From: Desulfobulbaceae bacterium
GTDB lineage: Bacteria > Desulfobacterota > Desulfobulbia > Desulfobulbales > Desulfocapsaceae
DNA: 64,000 nucleotides
Direction: 5' to 3'
Assembly (NCBI GenBank): GCA_024636345.1
Contig: JAGXHG010000012.1
Span: forward strand, 1 to 64,000
This document shows, piece by piece, positions 1-7,840 of the stretch. A program made the translations under genes and the position numbers. The first letter of the stretch is position 1; each line of letters starts with the position of its first letter. The notes below the pieces were generated by a model. The model saw only the letters and a list, made by a program, of their open reading frames with translations. It searched no databases and was not told the origin of the DNA.

Positions 1-2
1 GA

Positions 3-593
3 CTATTTCTTTTCCATCATCATTGTCTGCTGTTCTAACATGCCCTGCATCAACTCCTGCATCATCTGCATTCTTTTTTCCATCTTGCTCATGCATTGCT
101 CCATCATCATGCCTTGGCCGCCCTGACCACCCATCTTCATCCCATCCTGACCACCCATCTTCATCCCATCCTGACCACCCATCATCATACCATCTTTTTT
201 ACCCATCTTTCCCATCATGGCGTTCATACTTTTCTGCATTTCGGCCATGGCGTTCATACCCTTCTGCATTTCGACCATGTGTTCCTTTCTCAGCTTCTTT
301 CGCTCAGCCGGGGTTTTCGCCTGTTGCATCTTTTGCCGCAGTTCCTGCATATTCTTCATCAGGGTATCCATTTCCTGCGCCATCTTATCTGCTGCGACCT
401 GATCCTGTACCATCTTATCCGCTGCGACCTGGTCCTGTGCCATCTTCATCTTGTCCGCCGCAACTTTATCTTGTTCCTGCGCAGGAGCTTTAACCGCCTC
501 ACTGCTTTTACCAGTATGATGTTCCTCAACCGCACAGGCAGGAGTTATTGCGAGCACAAACATCAAAGCGGTTCCTACGATCATGTTTCTCAT
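3..593 (-). CDS. Met-rich secreted protein with tandem repeats
   Basis: 196-residue protein of unknown function. It begins with a signal peptide (MRNMIVGTALMFVLAITPACA) with an A-C-A type I cleavage site. The mature part is very rich in Met, Lys and Gln. It has two copies of a KMxQDQVAAD-type decapeptide near the N-terminus and three GGQDGMKM-type octapeptides near the C-terminus, with charged helical stretches between. I chose the ATG at 593 because AAGGAG lies six bases before it; a longer reading frame to 632 would bury the signal peptide. Periplasmic proteins of this composition often bind copper or silver, and the neighbours (a YHS protein and a P-type ATPase remnant) fit metal handling, but this is inference. 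Confidence 0.75.
   Translation of the reverse strand: MRNMIVGTALMFVLAITPACAVEEHHTGKSSEAVKAPAQEQDKVAADKMKMAQDQVAADKMVQDQVAADKMAQEMDTLMKNMQELRQKMQQAKTPAERKKLRKEHMVEMQKGMNAMAEMQKSMNAMMGKMGKKDGMMMGGQDGMKMGGQDGMKMGGQGGQGMMMEQCMSKMEKRMQMMQELMQGMLEQQTMMMEKK
122..193. repeat. 24-bp tandem repeat, three units
   Basis: Three 24-bp units (122-145, 146-169, 170-193). The first two are identical and the third differs in its last bases. They encode the Gly/Met-rich octapeptides of the secreted Met-rich protein and stay in frame, so copy-number change would alter protein length without breaking it. Confidence 0.85.
380..439. repeat. 30-bp tandem repeat, two units
   Basis: Two 30-bp units (380-409 and 410-439) differing at three positions, followed by a decayed third. 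They encode the repeated QDQVAADKM decapeptide of the Met-rich secreted protein. Confidence 0.8.
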
Positions 594-803
594 TGTTTTC
601 TCCTTACTTATTTTAATTTCAAAATCTGACAATCAGCCATTTCTTATTTTACTGCTCTGGTCGCGGCGCCGCTCCATTAACAGAACTTAAACTGAAAAAC
701 ATTTAGCGAGAATCCAAGGAAGACAAACAGAAAGATAAAAGAGCCGTCAATCGGTACAGCAAGCGCAAAGGTCAGTCAACCGGCCGCGCCATTCAGCAGC
801 ATG

Positions 804-938
804 TTAAAGATGCCACGAAACTATCGGAGAATCAGCCGTGCCTGTGATATCCCGGTACAGGAAAGGCGTTGGGCCATAACGAGCACGGCGCTCTGCCACT
901 TCAGTTAATGAAAGTCCGTCTAAATTACTCATGCGCAT
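804..938 (-). pseudogene. P-type cation ATPase N-terminal remnant
   Basis: A 44-codon reading frame too short to be a working gene. Its first half reads LDGLSLTEVAERRARYGPTP, which matches the cation-ATPase N-terminal signature (GLS..EA..R...YGPN) found at the start of P-type metal ATPases. The similarity stops after about 27 residues and a TAA follows. No other ATPase domain (TGES, DKTGT, GDGxND) appears in the surrounding 1 kb. It is best read as the stump of a deleted ATPase gene. The 53-bp repeat copy at 943-995 lies immediately upstream of its start codon. Confidence 0.6.
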
Positions 939-942
939 TTCT

Positions 943-995
943 TTCTGAAGAAGGTTTATGTGCATTGATCACAAAAAACCATAAAAACAGCAAAT
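943..995. repeat. 53-bp direct repeat, copy 1
   Basis: Matches 1635-1687 at 50 of 53 positions in the same orientation. It lies just upstream of the ATPase remnant on the minus strand. Its minus strand carries the imperfect dyad TGTGATCAATGCACA, so it may be a duplicated promoter or regulatory region. Confidence 0.8.
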
Positions 996-1005
996 AACGG
1001 TACTG

Positions 1006-1140
1006 TTATTTTTTGGACACTCTGACAATCAGGACGACCAGCAGGACCACCACCAGTACGCCGATCACCATCCAAAGGCCAATTCCTCCACCCATTCCCC
1101 CATTCATCCAGCCATTCGACCAACCGCCCATATGATTCAT
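1006..1140 (-). CDS. Tiny Gly/Met/Trp-rich single-pass membrane protein
   Basis: 44-residue protein. The first 20 residues are rich in Gly, Met, Trp and Asn (MNHMGGWSNGWMNGG). They are followed by one hydrophobic helix of about 20 Val/Leu/Ile residues and a basic RVSKK tail. An AAAAGGAG Shine-Dalgarno lies eight bases before the ATG, which supports translation. Small proteins of this kind are often found beside copper or heavy-metal genes. It follows the YHS gene on the same strand, with a 48-bp palindrome between them. Function unknown; a metal-related membrane role is only suggested by context. Confidence 0.65.
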   Translation of the reverse strand: MNHMGGWSNGWMNGGMGGGIGLWMVIGVLVVVLLVVLIVRVSKK

Positions 1141-1162
1141 TGCCAAGCTCCTTTTAGTTGCG

Positions 1163-1210
1163 TAGCGACCAGCCTACTATCCGGCAATCCGGATGGTAGG
1201 CTGGTCGCTA
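1163..1210. repeat. 48-bp near-perfect palindrome (REP-like)
   Basis: Two 22-base arms with one mismatch around a CAAT loop; the left arm begins TAGCGACCAGCCTAC. It lies between the YHS gene and the tiny membrane-protein gene. No U-tract follows on either strand, so it is less like a simple terminator than a REP-type palindromic element. Confidence 0.7.
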
Positions 1211-1221
1211 CTGTCCTGTTA

Positions 1222-1416
1222 TCATTTTTTTCCGCAGCAGCAGCCCCCAGACTTGGTCCCCGACTTGGCACCGGCGGGCGTGGACAAGAACTTCTGCCGA
1301 CATTGGTCGCTGCAAAAGTAGAAGGTCTTTCCATCACATTCAGCGGAAAGAGCAGTTGTTTCGTCCACTGTCATCCCGCAGACGGGGTCCTTGGTCACGG
1401 ATTTCGATTCTTTCAT
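1222..1416 (-). CDS. YHS domain metal-binding protein
   Basis: 64-residue protein containing a YHS domain (KDPVCGMTVDE ... TFYFCSDQCRQKFLS). This small treble-clef-like domain binds metal through its cysteines and is common beside copper ATPases. The tail GGCCCGKK adds three consecutive cysteines, a likely extra metal site. Two in-frame ATGs occur. I chose the one at 1416 because AGGAG lies seven bases before it; the other, at 1422, is only one base from the same AGGAG. It is probably a cytoplasmic metal chaperone or sensor. A P-type ATPase stump lies nearby, so this may be the survivor of a metal-efflux locus. Confidence 0.8.
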   Translation of the reverse strand: MKESKSVTKDPVCGMTVDETTALSAECDGKTFYFCSDQCRQKFLSTPAGAKSGTKSGGCCCGKK

Positions 1417-2059
1417 GGTCATGCTCCTTTTTTGGTTGTTTTACTGCAATTGAGCCTTCGCCTCCAACCAGTTCTGCTCGGCATATCCGGCTGCCGACCT
1501 TTCTGGCTATTTCGTCCTACAACCGCTTTGTTTGGGTAACCTTGGCCATGAGTTGCGTGATTCTATATTTGCATTTTTGGCTTTTATGCTTTCAGTTAGT
1601 TAGCACGTCCAGACTCCACCTTTTGTTGTATTCCTTCTGAAGGAGGTTTATGTGTATTGATCACAAACAACCATAAAAACAGCAAATGTTACTGGCATGG
1701 AGGCAGGTGTGACTTTATCTGAATAAATTATATGCTCATAAAGAATTAAATGTCAAACTAGACGAATGGAAGAGTTGTATTGGCAATCCTAATCAATAGG
1801 AGGCTGACGGAGACTTGAGATGTTTCCTGACTTCCTCTCAACAAATGCTTCATTATTTATGAAATCACATTTGAAATGTTTTTACCAGAAATTTTGGGGA
1901 AAGAATTAAGAGGATACCAGTGGCAAGATTAAACATTTAAGGAAAAATATAAGTTAAGATGTTTCCTGAATATGTAACAAGCAAGGTGTCAGATTAGTTT
2001 TGATCTCTTTACCAAAGTATGGCGGCGGATTACTTCTAAAAACTACACACTGAATGCCA
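1417..2059. other. Intergenic region without recognised gene
   Basis: About 640 bases, AT-rich towards the right. It contains the second 53-bp repeat copy at 1635-1687. I see no supported coding sequence; the plus-strand frame at 1356-1640 overlaps the YHS gene and resembles nothing known. A short GATGTTTCCTGA sequence occurs at about 1818 and again at about 1957. Confidence 0.6.
1635..1687. repeat. 53-bp direct repeat, copy 2
   Basis: Same orientation as copy 1 at 943-995, with three differences. It lies about 220 bases upstream of the YHS gene on the minus strand. The pair brackets the YHS and tiny membrane-protein genes, so it may mark a duplication or deletion event or a shared promoter. 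Confidence 0.8.
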
Positions 2060-3148
2060 TTACACTCCCTGCTGAAAAATCTTCAGGGCCTGGGTCACCA
2101 TGCGCGGAAGAATCCGAAGATCAGAAAGTTCCTGATCCCGTAAGCGCCCAGCCAGGGACAACAGGGACGGCGCGATAAAACGGGCAAAAAAGTTCTTGCC
2201 CCGTACCCTGCTCAGAAATGAAAAGGCACCGATGATCTGCAGATTCCGCTGCAGGGCGAGAAAGCAATATTGGTACCGGAACTGGCGGGCATCCACAGGA
2301 TGCAGGACCTTCATGGCATCCAGGTAAACCAAAAGGAGCTCCTCCTGAAAAGTGGATGGAAGGGCGGTGTAGGGGTCAATGAGCAAAGAGGCCAGATCGT
2401 ATCCCAGAGGCCCCATCCTTCCCCCCTGAAAATCGATGAAAGAAAGTTGACCATTCTGCACCATGATGTTCCTCGACTGAAAATCCCGGTGCAGAAAGAA
2501 AGTGGCCGATGCCTGTGAGGCCGCGGTTGCGACCCATTCGAACTCTTCTTCAATTCCCGGCAGGAGCTCCTGGCCCAACAGCTCCTGCCAGAATGCCCGC
2601 AGAAAATAGCCGGATTCCCGGCTCAACATCAAAGAACGGTCATATTCTTTGGTATCCCAGCACCAGTCACAGTTAAAGTCAGCGGCGCCGCGAATCTGCA
2701 TCACGGCCAGTTGCTGCACGGCCTGAACATACCAGGGGCGCAGAGCACGCAGATCCAGCTGCCCCGACTGATTGCGACTCTGCTCCACCAGATCATGGAG
2801 TTTCACATCCCCAAGGTCCTCGAACAGCAACAACCCAGCTTCTGCGTCCCATCCATATTGGGCCGGAACCCGGACACCACAATCATGGAGATGGACGCCG
2901 ATCAATCGGGCCGACCTGGCTTCCAACATATCCTGCTCTGTCCTGCCGGCAGGGGCCACCGCCAGACAGATTTTTTCTCCATCATTGCGCCCGATCCGCC
3001 AGAAACGCCGGCTTGAGCCGTCACCTGCCAGCCGCTGCACCACCAGGGATGTCAGTGGTTCTTCCGCCTCCTGCCGGGAAAGAAGACCGGAGTCACGGAG
3101 CAGGGAAACAAGCGCCAGTACGTTTTCACTTTCATTTTTCTGAGTCAT
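2060..3148 (-). CDS. amgK: AmgK-like sugar kinase (APH phosphotransferase family)
   Basis: Protein of about 363 residues with the aminoglycoside-phosphotransferase fold. It has a degenerate nucleotide-binding region near GDGSSRRFWRI, a catalytic loop HRDFQSRN (Asp about 222) and a metal-binding IDFQGGRMGPLGYDLASLL (Asp about 239). This pattern matches AmgK, which phosphorylates the anomeric carbon of N-acetylmuramate and N-acetylglucosamine for cell-wall recycling. A MurU-like nucleotidyltransferase, the next enzyme of that bypass, lies at 5955-6839 on the same strand. The start is uncertain: the frame reaches 3205, but the ATG at 3148 begins a more typical N-terminus, and neither has a clear ribosome site. 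The family call is firm; the substrate is inferred. Confidence 0.75.
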   Translation of the reverse strand: MTQKNESENVLALVSLLRDSGLLSRQEAEEPLTSLVVQRLAGDGSSRRFWRIGRNDGEKICLAVAPAGRTEQDMLEARSARLIGVHLHDCGVRVPAQYGWDAEAGLLLFEDLGDVKLHDLVEQSRNQSGQLDLRALRPWYVQAVQQLAVMQIRGAADFNCDWCWDTKEYDRSLMLSRESGYFLRAFWQELLGQELLPGIEEEFEWVATAASQASATFFLHRDFQSRNIMVQNGQLSFIDFQGGRMGPLGYDLASLLIDPYTALPSTFQEELLLVYLDAMKVLHPVDARQFRYQYCFLALQRNLQIIGAFSFLSRVRGKNFFARFIAPSLLSLAGRLRDQELSDLRILPRMVTQALKIFQQGV

Positions 3149-3235
3149 GCGTACAATAGTACCTACTGTCGCAGAAGATGTGCAAGGAGAAAAAAGACCC
3201 TGCATTTATTTTACAAAACTTTACGAGATCACTTC

Positions 3236-4768
3236 ATGGAACCCTCGCAAGCTCCCGATATCTTCAGAACCTCTCTCTTCAATCCCCAGGAATTCACCAT
3301 CACCTTTGAACTGGTGCCAGGACGAGGCTCGGGTGGAAAGCGGCTGGAAGGCATCCTCAGCTTTGCCGAAGAGGCCAAAAAAGATGGCCGGATCAAGGCA
3401 TTATCCATCACCGACAATCCGGGAGGCCATCCCGCACTTGCCCCCACTTCCTTAGGAATTGAGATACAGTCCATGGGACTTGAGCCACTTATCCATTTCT
3501 CCCTCAAGGACAAAAACCGGAACATGGCTGAAAGCCAGCTCTTTGAATGCCATCGTCACGGACTGCTCAACCTGCTGGTCCTCGGTGGTGACTATCCCCG
3601 TCACGGGTTCCACGGTCAGGCCATGCCGGTCTTTGATCTTGACTCTCCACAGCTCCTCAGCCTCATTGATCGCCTGCGGCAAACTCTTCCTCTGGAGGAA
3701 AATGTCCCTGGCTGCGTTATGCCGCTGCCTTCCATGGATTTCCTGGCGGGCTGTGTGGTCTCACCCTTTAAGACCATGCAATCCGAGCAGATCTTCCAAT
3801 ATGCCAAGCTACTCACCAAGGTCTGCTCTGGCGCCCATTTTGTCATCAGTCAGCTTGGTTTTGATATGGCCAAATACCAGGAACTACTTTTCTTCTGCCG
3901 CCAGCAGACAATCACCCTGCCACTTCTCGCCAGTGTCTTTATTCCCAGCATGAAGGTAGCCGAGATCATGTGCCAGGGGCAGGTTCCCGGCATTCTCTTT
4001 CCAGAATCCCTGATGCGACTTATGCAGGAGGAGGCTACCAGTGGGGACAAAGGGGAAGAGGCCAGATTGCTGCGGGGAGCCAGAATGGTGGCCGCACTCA
4101 AGCACATGGGCTATGCCGGGGTTCATCTCGGCGGTAACAATCTTACTTTCAGCAAGATAGCCTTTCTTCTTGACCAGGCAGAATCCTTAGCGGAAACAGC
4201 CAACATGGAGGAAATACGTCACGAGGTGGATTTCCCGACTCCATCCATTTGGTATATGTTTCCCGAATCAGGACGACAAAAAGACACACCCCATAGGCCC
4301 TCAGCGCTCTTTCGTATCAACCAGCAGATCCATGACTCCGCATTTCAAGCAGAGGGCCTCATTTTTCCTCTGGTTCGAGCAGTCAGTCTCCGGGCTGATC
4401 AGCACAATCAAGCCCGCAGTCTCTACACCTTTTGTGAACACCTGATCAAAACTCTTTTCTTCCGCTGTCGCATGTGCGGAGACTGCACCCTGGCCGAATC
4501 CAGTTATCTCTGCCCGCAGTCCGGTTGCCCCAAGAGAATGATCAACGGTCCCTGCGGCGGCTCCCTGCACGGTTTCTGTGAGGTCTATCCCCAAGAACGA
4601 CTCTGTTTCTGGGTCAGAGTTTACCATAACAACCCCATCGGTCACCTGGGGTCTTTGTCTCATTGTCCGCCCCTTCCCCCTAAAGACTGGTCTCTTCAAG
4701 GAAGTTCGTCCTGGATCAATTATTTTACTGGACGTGACCACAATAAGATTGATTCCGATCCCCAATAA
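3236..4768 (+). CDS. metF: Methylenetetrahydrofolate reductase fused to MetV-like domain
   Basis: 510-residue protein. Residues about 15-330 form the MTHFR TIM barrel (FTITFELVPGRGSGGKRLEG at the start, FAEEAKKDGRIKALSITDNP next). Residues about 405-465 hold a Cys-rich module (CRMCGDC ... CPQSGCPKRMINGPCGG) that matches the MTHFR C-terminal domain. In many acetogens and sulfate reducers that domain is a separate protein, MetV. The enzyme interconverts methylene- and methyl-THF, feeding methionine synthesis and possibly the methyl branch of the Wood-Ljungdahl pathway. Fusion of both parts in one chain suggests the ferredoxin- or complex-linked type rather than the simple NADH enzyme. It is transcribed divergently from the AmgK-like gene. 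Confidence 0.88.
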   Translation: MEPSQAPDIFRTSLFNPQEFTITFELVPGRGSGGKRLEGILSFAEEAKKDGRIKALSITDNPGGHPALAPTSLGIEIQSMGLEPLIHFSLKDKNRNMAESQLFECHRHGLLNLLVLGGDYPRHGFHGQAMPVFDLDSPQLLSLIDRLRQTLPLEENVPGCVMPLPSMDFLAGCVVSPFKTMQSEQIFQYAKLLTKVCSGAHFVISQLGFDMAKYQELLFFCRQQTITLPLLASVFIPSMKVAEIMCQGQVPGILFPESLMRLMQEEATSGDKGEEARLLRGARMVAALKHMGYAGVHLGGNNLTFSKIAFLLDQAESLAETANMEEIRHEVDFPTPSIWYMFPESGRQKDTPHRPSALFRINQQIHDSAFQAEGLIFPLVRAVSLRADQHNQARSLYTFCEHLIKTLFFRCRMCGDCTLAESSYLCPQSGCPKRMINGPCGGSLHGFCEVYPQERLCFWVRVYHNNPIGHLGSLSHCPPLPPKDWSLQGSSSWINYFTGRDHNKIDSDPQ

Positions 4769-4893
4769 TTATGCCACACCCAACCCATCAATGAGATTCT
4801 CCGGACATCCCTTGCTTTCTCCTTTTTTTTCCTGTAAAAAAATACTCATTGATTGCAGATGAATCTTTTTTATCACCAAAAGGAGAAAAGGGT

Positions 4894-5898
4894 ATGAACA
4901 AAAGAGTACAGTCAGCCTGGATGGCTTTAGGTCTTACCGCCTTAACGGCTCTGCCAGTTTTTGCCGCGTCCAACAGCAGTGTTTCACCCGAGCCAGTCAC
5001 AATAACAACAGGACAGGCCAAGGCGGAGATTATGCTTGGTGTTGAGTCATGGTCAGGGGACAACACCTATCAGATAGGATATCCTGTCCACTGGTTTGAC
5101 GGTGTGGTTGAAAATGGCTATTTCCCTTTCAGCCAGCTGGAATTCCCACTCGATATTTACATGCTAACCGCCAAAGGCAATGCCGAATTTCATGATACCT
5201 GGATGGTTTCCGCCTCTGTCAAAAAAGATATCTCCTCACCTGATGACCAGATGATTGACCAGGACTGGCTTACAGCATCCAATCCGGGCCAACTCGACGT
5301 CTATTCAGACAGTAATATCAGTGAATTTGAAGGGTATGAGTTTGATTTCAATGCCAAGTACAAATTTTTCCGTGGGGAAAACTGGTCATTGAACGCTGGA
5401 GTGGGCTACATCTACCAGAACTGGCAATATACCGCCAACCTTGTCCGGCAATACTCGCCTTCTGGACAGACAGGATATGACTATCTGGGTGATGGCACCC
5501 CCGCTATCAATTACAAACTTGAATACAATATTCCCTATATCCAGATAGGCGGTAAAATCGAACTGGCCAAGCAATTCTCTATAGAGGCCAACGTCAGCTA
5601 TTCTCCCCTGGTTGATGCTAAAAATGTTGACCAGCACCTGCTCCGGGAAAAGGTAAACACTGGTGAACTGGATGGTTCTTCATGGATGTTCAACCTCAAA
5701 GGGAAATATGATTTCACTGAACACTGGTTCATGACCGCATCCTACGACTTCAAAGCAATGAAGACCGACGGGACAATGAACGCAGAATTTTCCAACACCT
5801 ACCTCTATATTTATGGAGTAATCCCAAACCATACGGTGTATGAGGAAATAGAGTCAACCCAGCATGCCATGGCCTTGAATATGGGATATTCCTTTTAA
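4894..5898 (+). CDS. Omptin-family outer membrane protease
   Basis: 334-residue outer membrane beta-barrel with a signal peptide (MNKRVQSAWMALGLTALTAL...FAA) and a C-terminal aromatic residue (GYSF). The omptin signatures are visible. MIDQDWLTASNPG aligns with the OmpT MVDQDWMDSSNPG segment and gives the catalytic Asp pair at 122 and 124. NVDQH supplies the Asp-His pair at 246 and 248, equivalent to OmpT Asp210/His212. All four active-site residues are present, so it is probably an active surface protease cutting at basic sites. Omptins are best known from enterobacteria. The start was chosen at 4894 because an AAGGAG lies just upstream. It is a single gene ending in a strong hairpin. Confidence 0.85.
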   Translation: MNKRVQSAWMALGLTALTALPVFAASNSSVSPEPVTITTGQAKAEIMLGVESWSGDNTYQIGYPVHWFDGVVENGYFPFSQLEFPLDIYMLTAKGNAEFHDTWMVSASVKKDISSPDDQMIDQDWLTASNPGQLDVYSDSNISEFEGYEFDFNAKYKFFRGENWSLNAGVGYIYQNWQYTANLVRQYSPSGQTGYDYLGDGTPAINYKLEYNIPYIQIGGKIELAKQFSIEANVSYSPLVDAKNVDQHLLREKVNTGELDGSSWMFNLKGKYDFTEHWFMTASYDFKAMKTDGTMNAEFSNTYLYIYGVIPNHTVYEEIESTQHAMALNMGYSF

Positions 5899-5918
5899 AA
5901 ATCCCACCTTCAACACAT

Positions 5919-5952
5919 CAACAAAGGGGGGAGCAAACGCCCCCCTTTGTTG
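5919..5952 (+). terminator. Hairpin between convergent genes
   Basis: 13-bp perfect stem (CAACAAAGGGGGG and its complement) with an eight-base loop, lying between the convergent omptin and MurU-like genes. No long U-tract follows, but the position and strength fit bidirectional termination. Confidence 0.7.
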
Positions 5953-5954
5953 TA

Positions 5955-6839
5955 TTACTGAGCCACCAATTGATCTACAACCCTTTGACCCTCAGCAATC
6001 ACAGCCCCATCCCAGACCACTGATCGCTGCAGATAGCTATTCTTGCCAATGACAGCATCTCCCACGCAGGCCCAATCCCGCAACAGAAGACCACCCCCTG
6101 TTTTTTCCTTGCCACCAAAAAGAAAAGGACTCTTTACCGACAATCCCAGCTCTGGCCAGAGAGGAATTTTCCCGGTCAACAGGCCAGCATGGAGCGCCAG
6201 ATAATCGTCCACCGTTCCCATATCCGTCCAGAAACAATCATCCACACGAGTGACGGCAATCGGTTGTCCCTGTTCTATGAGTTGGCGATACAAGTCAATA
6301 ATCGAATATTCTCCTTGCGCAGGAATCCCTGACAGCACTTCAGGATCCAGGACATGCAGTCCGGTAAAGGCCAGCAGTTCCCCTTTGGTTCGGTCATCAA
6401 AACTGCAGACCCGATCATCCTGAACGGCCACCGTATTGAAACGAGAACAATCATGCATGGCCAAGGTCACTGGTACCCCGTTTCTTATATGGCTCTGGTA
6501 GAGACGCTGGTAGTCAATGGTATGATATATATCTCCATTGGTCACAAGTAGAGGTTCATCCCGGAACTGATCAAGGGCCAGTCGCAGGCCACCTCCCGTT
6601 CCGAGGACAGAGACCTCCTCCTGCACCAGTACGCCGGGAATCCCTTGCAGGGCGTGAACGATCTGTTCACGCAGATAATGACAGTTGACCACAATATGAT
6701 CACAACCGGCCTGTTGCAGACGTTGAATCGTAAGCAGCAACAAGGGATGATTAAGGATGGGAAAAAGGGGTTTAGGACGAACGAGGGTGTAGGGCAACAA
6801 CCGGGTTCCGAAACCGGCTGCCAGGATCATGGCCTGCAT
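5955..6839 (-). CDS. murU: MurU-like sugar-1-phosphate nucleotidyltransferase
   Basis: 294-residue member of the NTP-transferase (RmlA-like) family: AGFGTRLLP at the N-terminus (residues 8-16), RPKPLFP next, LVTNGDIYH as the metal-binding D-x-Y step, then a C-terminal tail with left-handed-helix character. With the AmgK-like kinase at 2060 it would convert MurNAc-1-phosphate to UDP-MurNAc, the recycling bypass known in Pseudomonas. Mannose-1-phosphate guanylyltransferase is an alternative. The frame reaches a TTG at 6884 that overlaps the lpxI stop, but homologues start at M-x-AMILAAG, so I chose 6839. It lies downstream of lpxI on the same strand. Confidence 0.75.
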   Translation of the reverse strand: MQAMILAAGFGTRLLPYTLVRPKPLFPILNHPLLLLTIQRLQQAGCDHIVVNCHYLREQIVHALQGIPGVLVQEEVSVLGTGGGLRLALDQFRDEPLLVTNGDIYHTIDYQRLYQSHIRNGVPVTLAMHDCSRFNTVAVQDDRVCSFDDRTKGELLAFTGLHVLDPEVLSGIPAQGEYSIIDLYRQLIEQGQPIAVTRVDDCFWTDMGTVDDYLALHAGLLTGKIPLWPELGLSVKSPFLFGGKEKTGGGLLLRDWACVGDAVIGKNSYLQRSVVWDGAVIAEGQRVVDQLVAQ

Positions 6840-6880
6840 CAGACGAAAAAAGAGGAAAAAGAAAAGAGGAACATAGCCAT

Positions 6881-7723
6881 TCAAAACTCCAGGGTACCAT
6901 CAGGATTTTCAACAACCCCGACCACCACCAAGCCCGCCTTGTCTGCCGCCTTTACCATGACCTCACGATCAAAGAGCAGAGATTGACCAGCTTCCACTGC
7001 CAGCACCGCAGCCTTGACGGTGACCAGGCTTTCGACTGTTTTCAATCCGGTTGCAGGCAGATCAAAACGAAAATCCTGGGACGGTTTCCTGACCTTGACC
7101 ACCACAGCCTTCTCTCTGGCCAGCCCTCCACCACGAAGGATGGTGGCGTCAGTTCCTTCGATGGCCTCTACAGCCAGTACTGACAGATTTCTTACTACCA
7201 CACACTGTCCAATATCAAGCTGACCTATGGCCCGAGCATTGCGCCAACCGAATTCAATATCGAGACGTTGTTCGCGACTTGGCTTCTTTTTGGTAAGCAC
7301 CCCTCCGGGAAACAAAAGATGGCGCAAATATAACGTGGACTCCAGTACCTTGATATCCTCACGTTCAAGGGCACTGGCCACTGCCCGAAGGATGGCGTCA
7401 TCCTGCCTGGTATCAATCTTGTTCCAAAGGGTTAAGCCCTTCAAATCAGGAAAGACATCCTTAAACACCTGGGTTTTGGTAATGGCACCCAAAAAAACCG
7501 TCTCTCCCACTCCTTCTTCATGAAAAAATCGGACTATCTTGCCCAACTGACCAAGCTTAACCCAGCAAACCACATCGGCGACAGCGGCTACTTCCGGCAG
7601 GGTTTCTCCTTTATGGGCAACCACCACCACAATCCGTCCAGCTTCTCTGGCTGCCTTGATAAAAAGAAGCGGAAATTGACCACTTCCGGCAATAATACCT
7701 ATTTTTTCAGGATGAATATGCAT
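6881..7723 (-). CDS. lpxI: UDP-2,3-diacylglucosamine pyrophosphatase LpxI
   Basis: 280-residue LpxI (DUF1009) protein. It hydrolyses UDP-2,3-diacylglucosamine to lipid X and UMP, the fourth step of lipid A synthesis, and replaces LpxH in many alpha- and deltaproteobacteria. The N-terminal domain begins with GIIAGSGQFPLLFIKAAREA. The C-terminal catalytic domain holds DIGQCVVVRNLSVLAVEAIEGTD and FDLPATGLKTVE, characteristic of the family. It lies just downstream of lpxA, separated by a palindromic repeat element. Length is normal. Confidence 0.93.
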   Translation of the reverse strand: MHIHPEKIGIIAGSGQFPLLFIKAAREAGRIVVVVAHKGETLPEVAAVADVVCWVKLGQLGKIVRFFHEEGVGETVFLGAITKTQVFKDVFPDLKGLTLWNKIDTRQDDAILRAVASALEREDIKVLESTLYLRHLLFPGGVLTKKKPSREQRLDIEFGWRNARAIGQLDIGQCVVVRNLSVLAVEAIEGTDATILRGGGLAREKAVVVKVRKPSQDFRFDLPATGLKTVESLVTVKAAVLAVEAGQSLLFDREVMVKAADKAGLVVVGVVENPDGTLEF

Positions 7724-7775
7724 GGAGAAAATCTAGGCCGCTATAAAAAAATAATATGATCATTTAATTGGCAGG

Positions 7776-7840
7776 GGCGGCATAAGGATCCGTAACGAAA
7801 TTAAGAAGAAGGCCGCCTTGTATTTCGTAACGGCTCCTAA
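7776..7840. repeat. Palindromic intergenic repeat, copy A
   Basis: Imperfect inverted repeat between lpxA and lpxI. The left arm AGGATCCGTAACGAAAT pairs with ATTTCGTAACGGCTCCT. Closely related copies lie at 41961-42022 (same GCGGCATAAGG lead-in) and 51281-51333. The lpxA stop codon lies inside its right end. Confidence 0.75.

Noticed and set aside
122-193. CRISPR-like short repeats
   Set aside because: Tandem without spacers and in frame within a coding gene.
943-995. CRP/HcpR site TGTGATCAATGCACA in the direct repeat
   Set aside because: The half-sites are separated by seven bases rather than the eight of the TGTGA-N6-TCACA consensus, so the match is not good enough to call.
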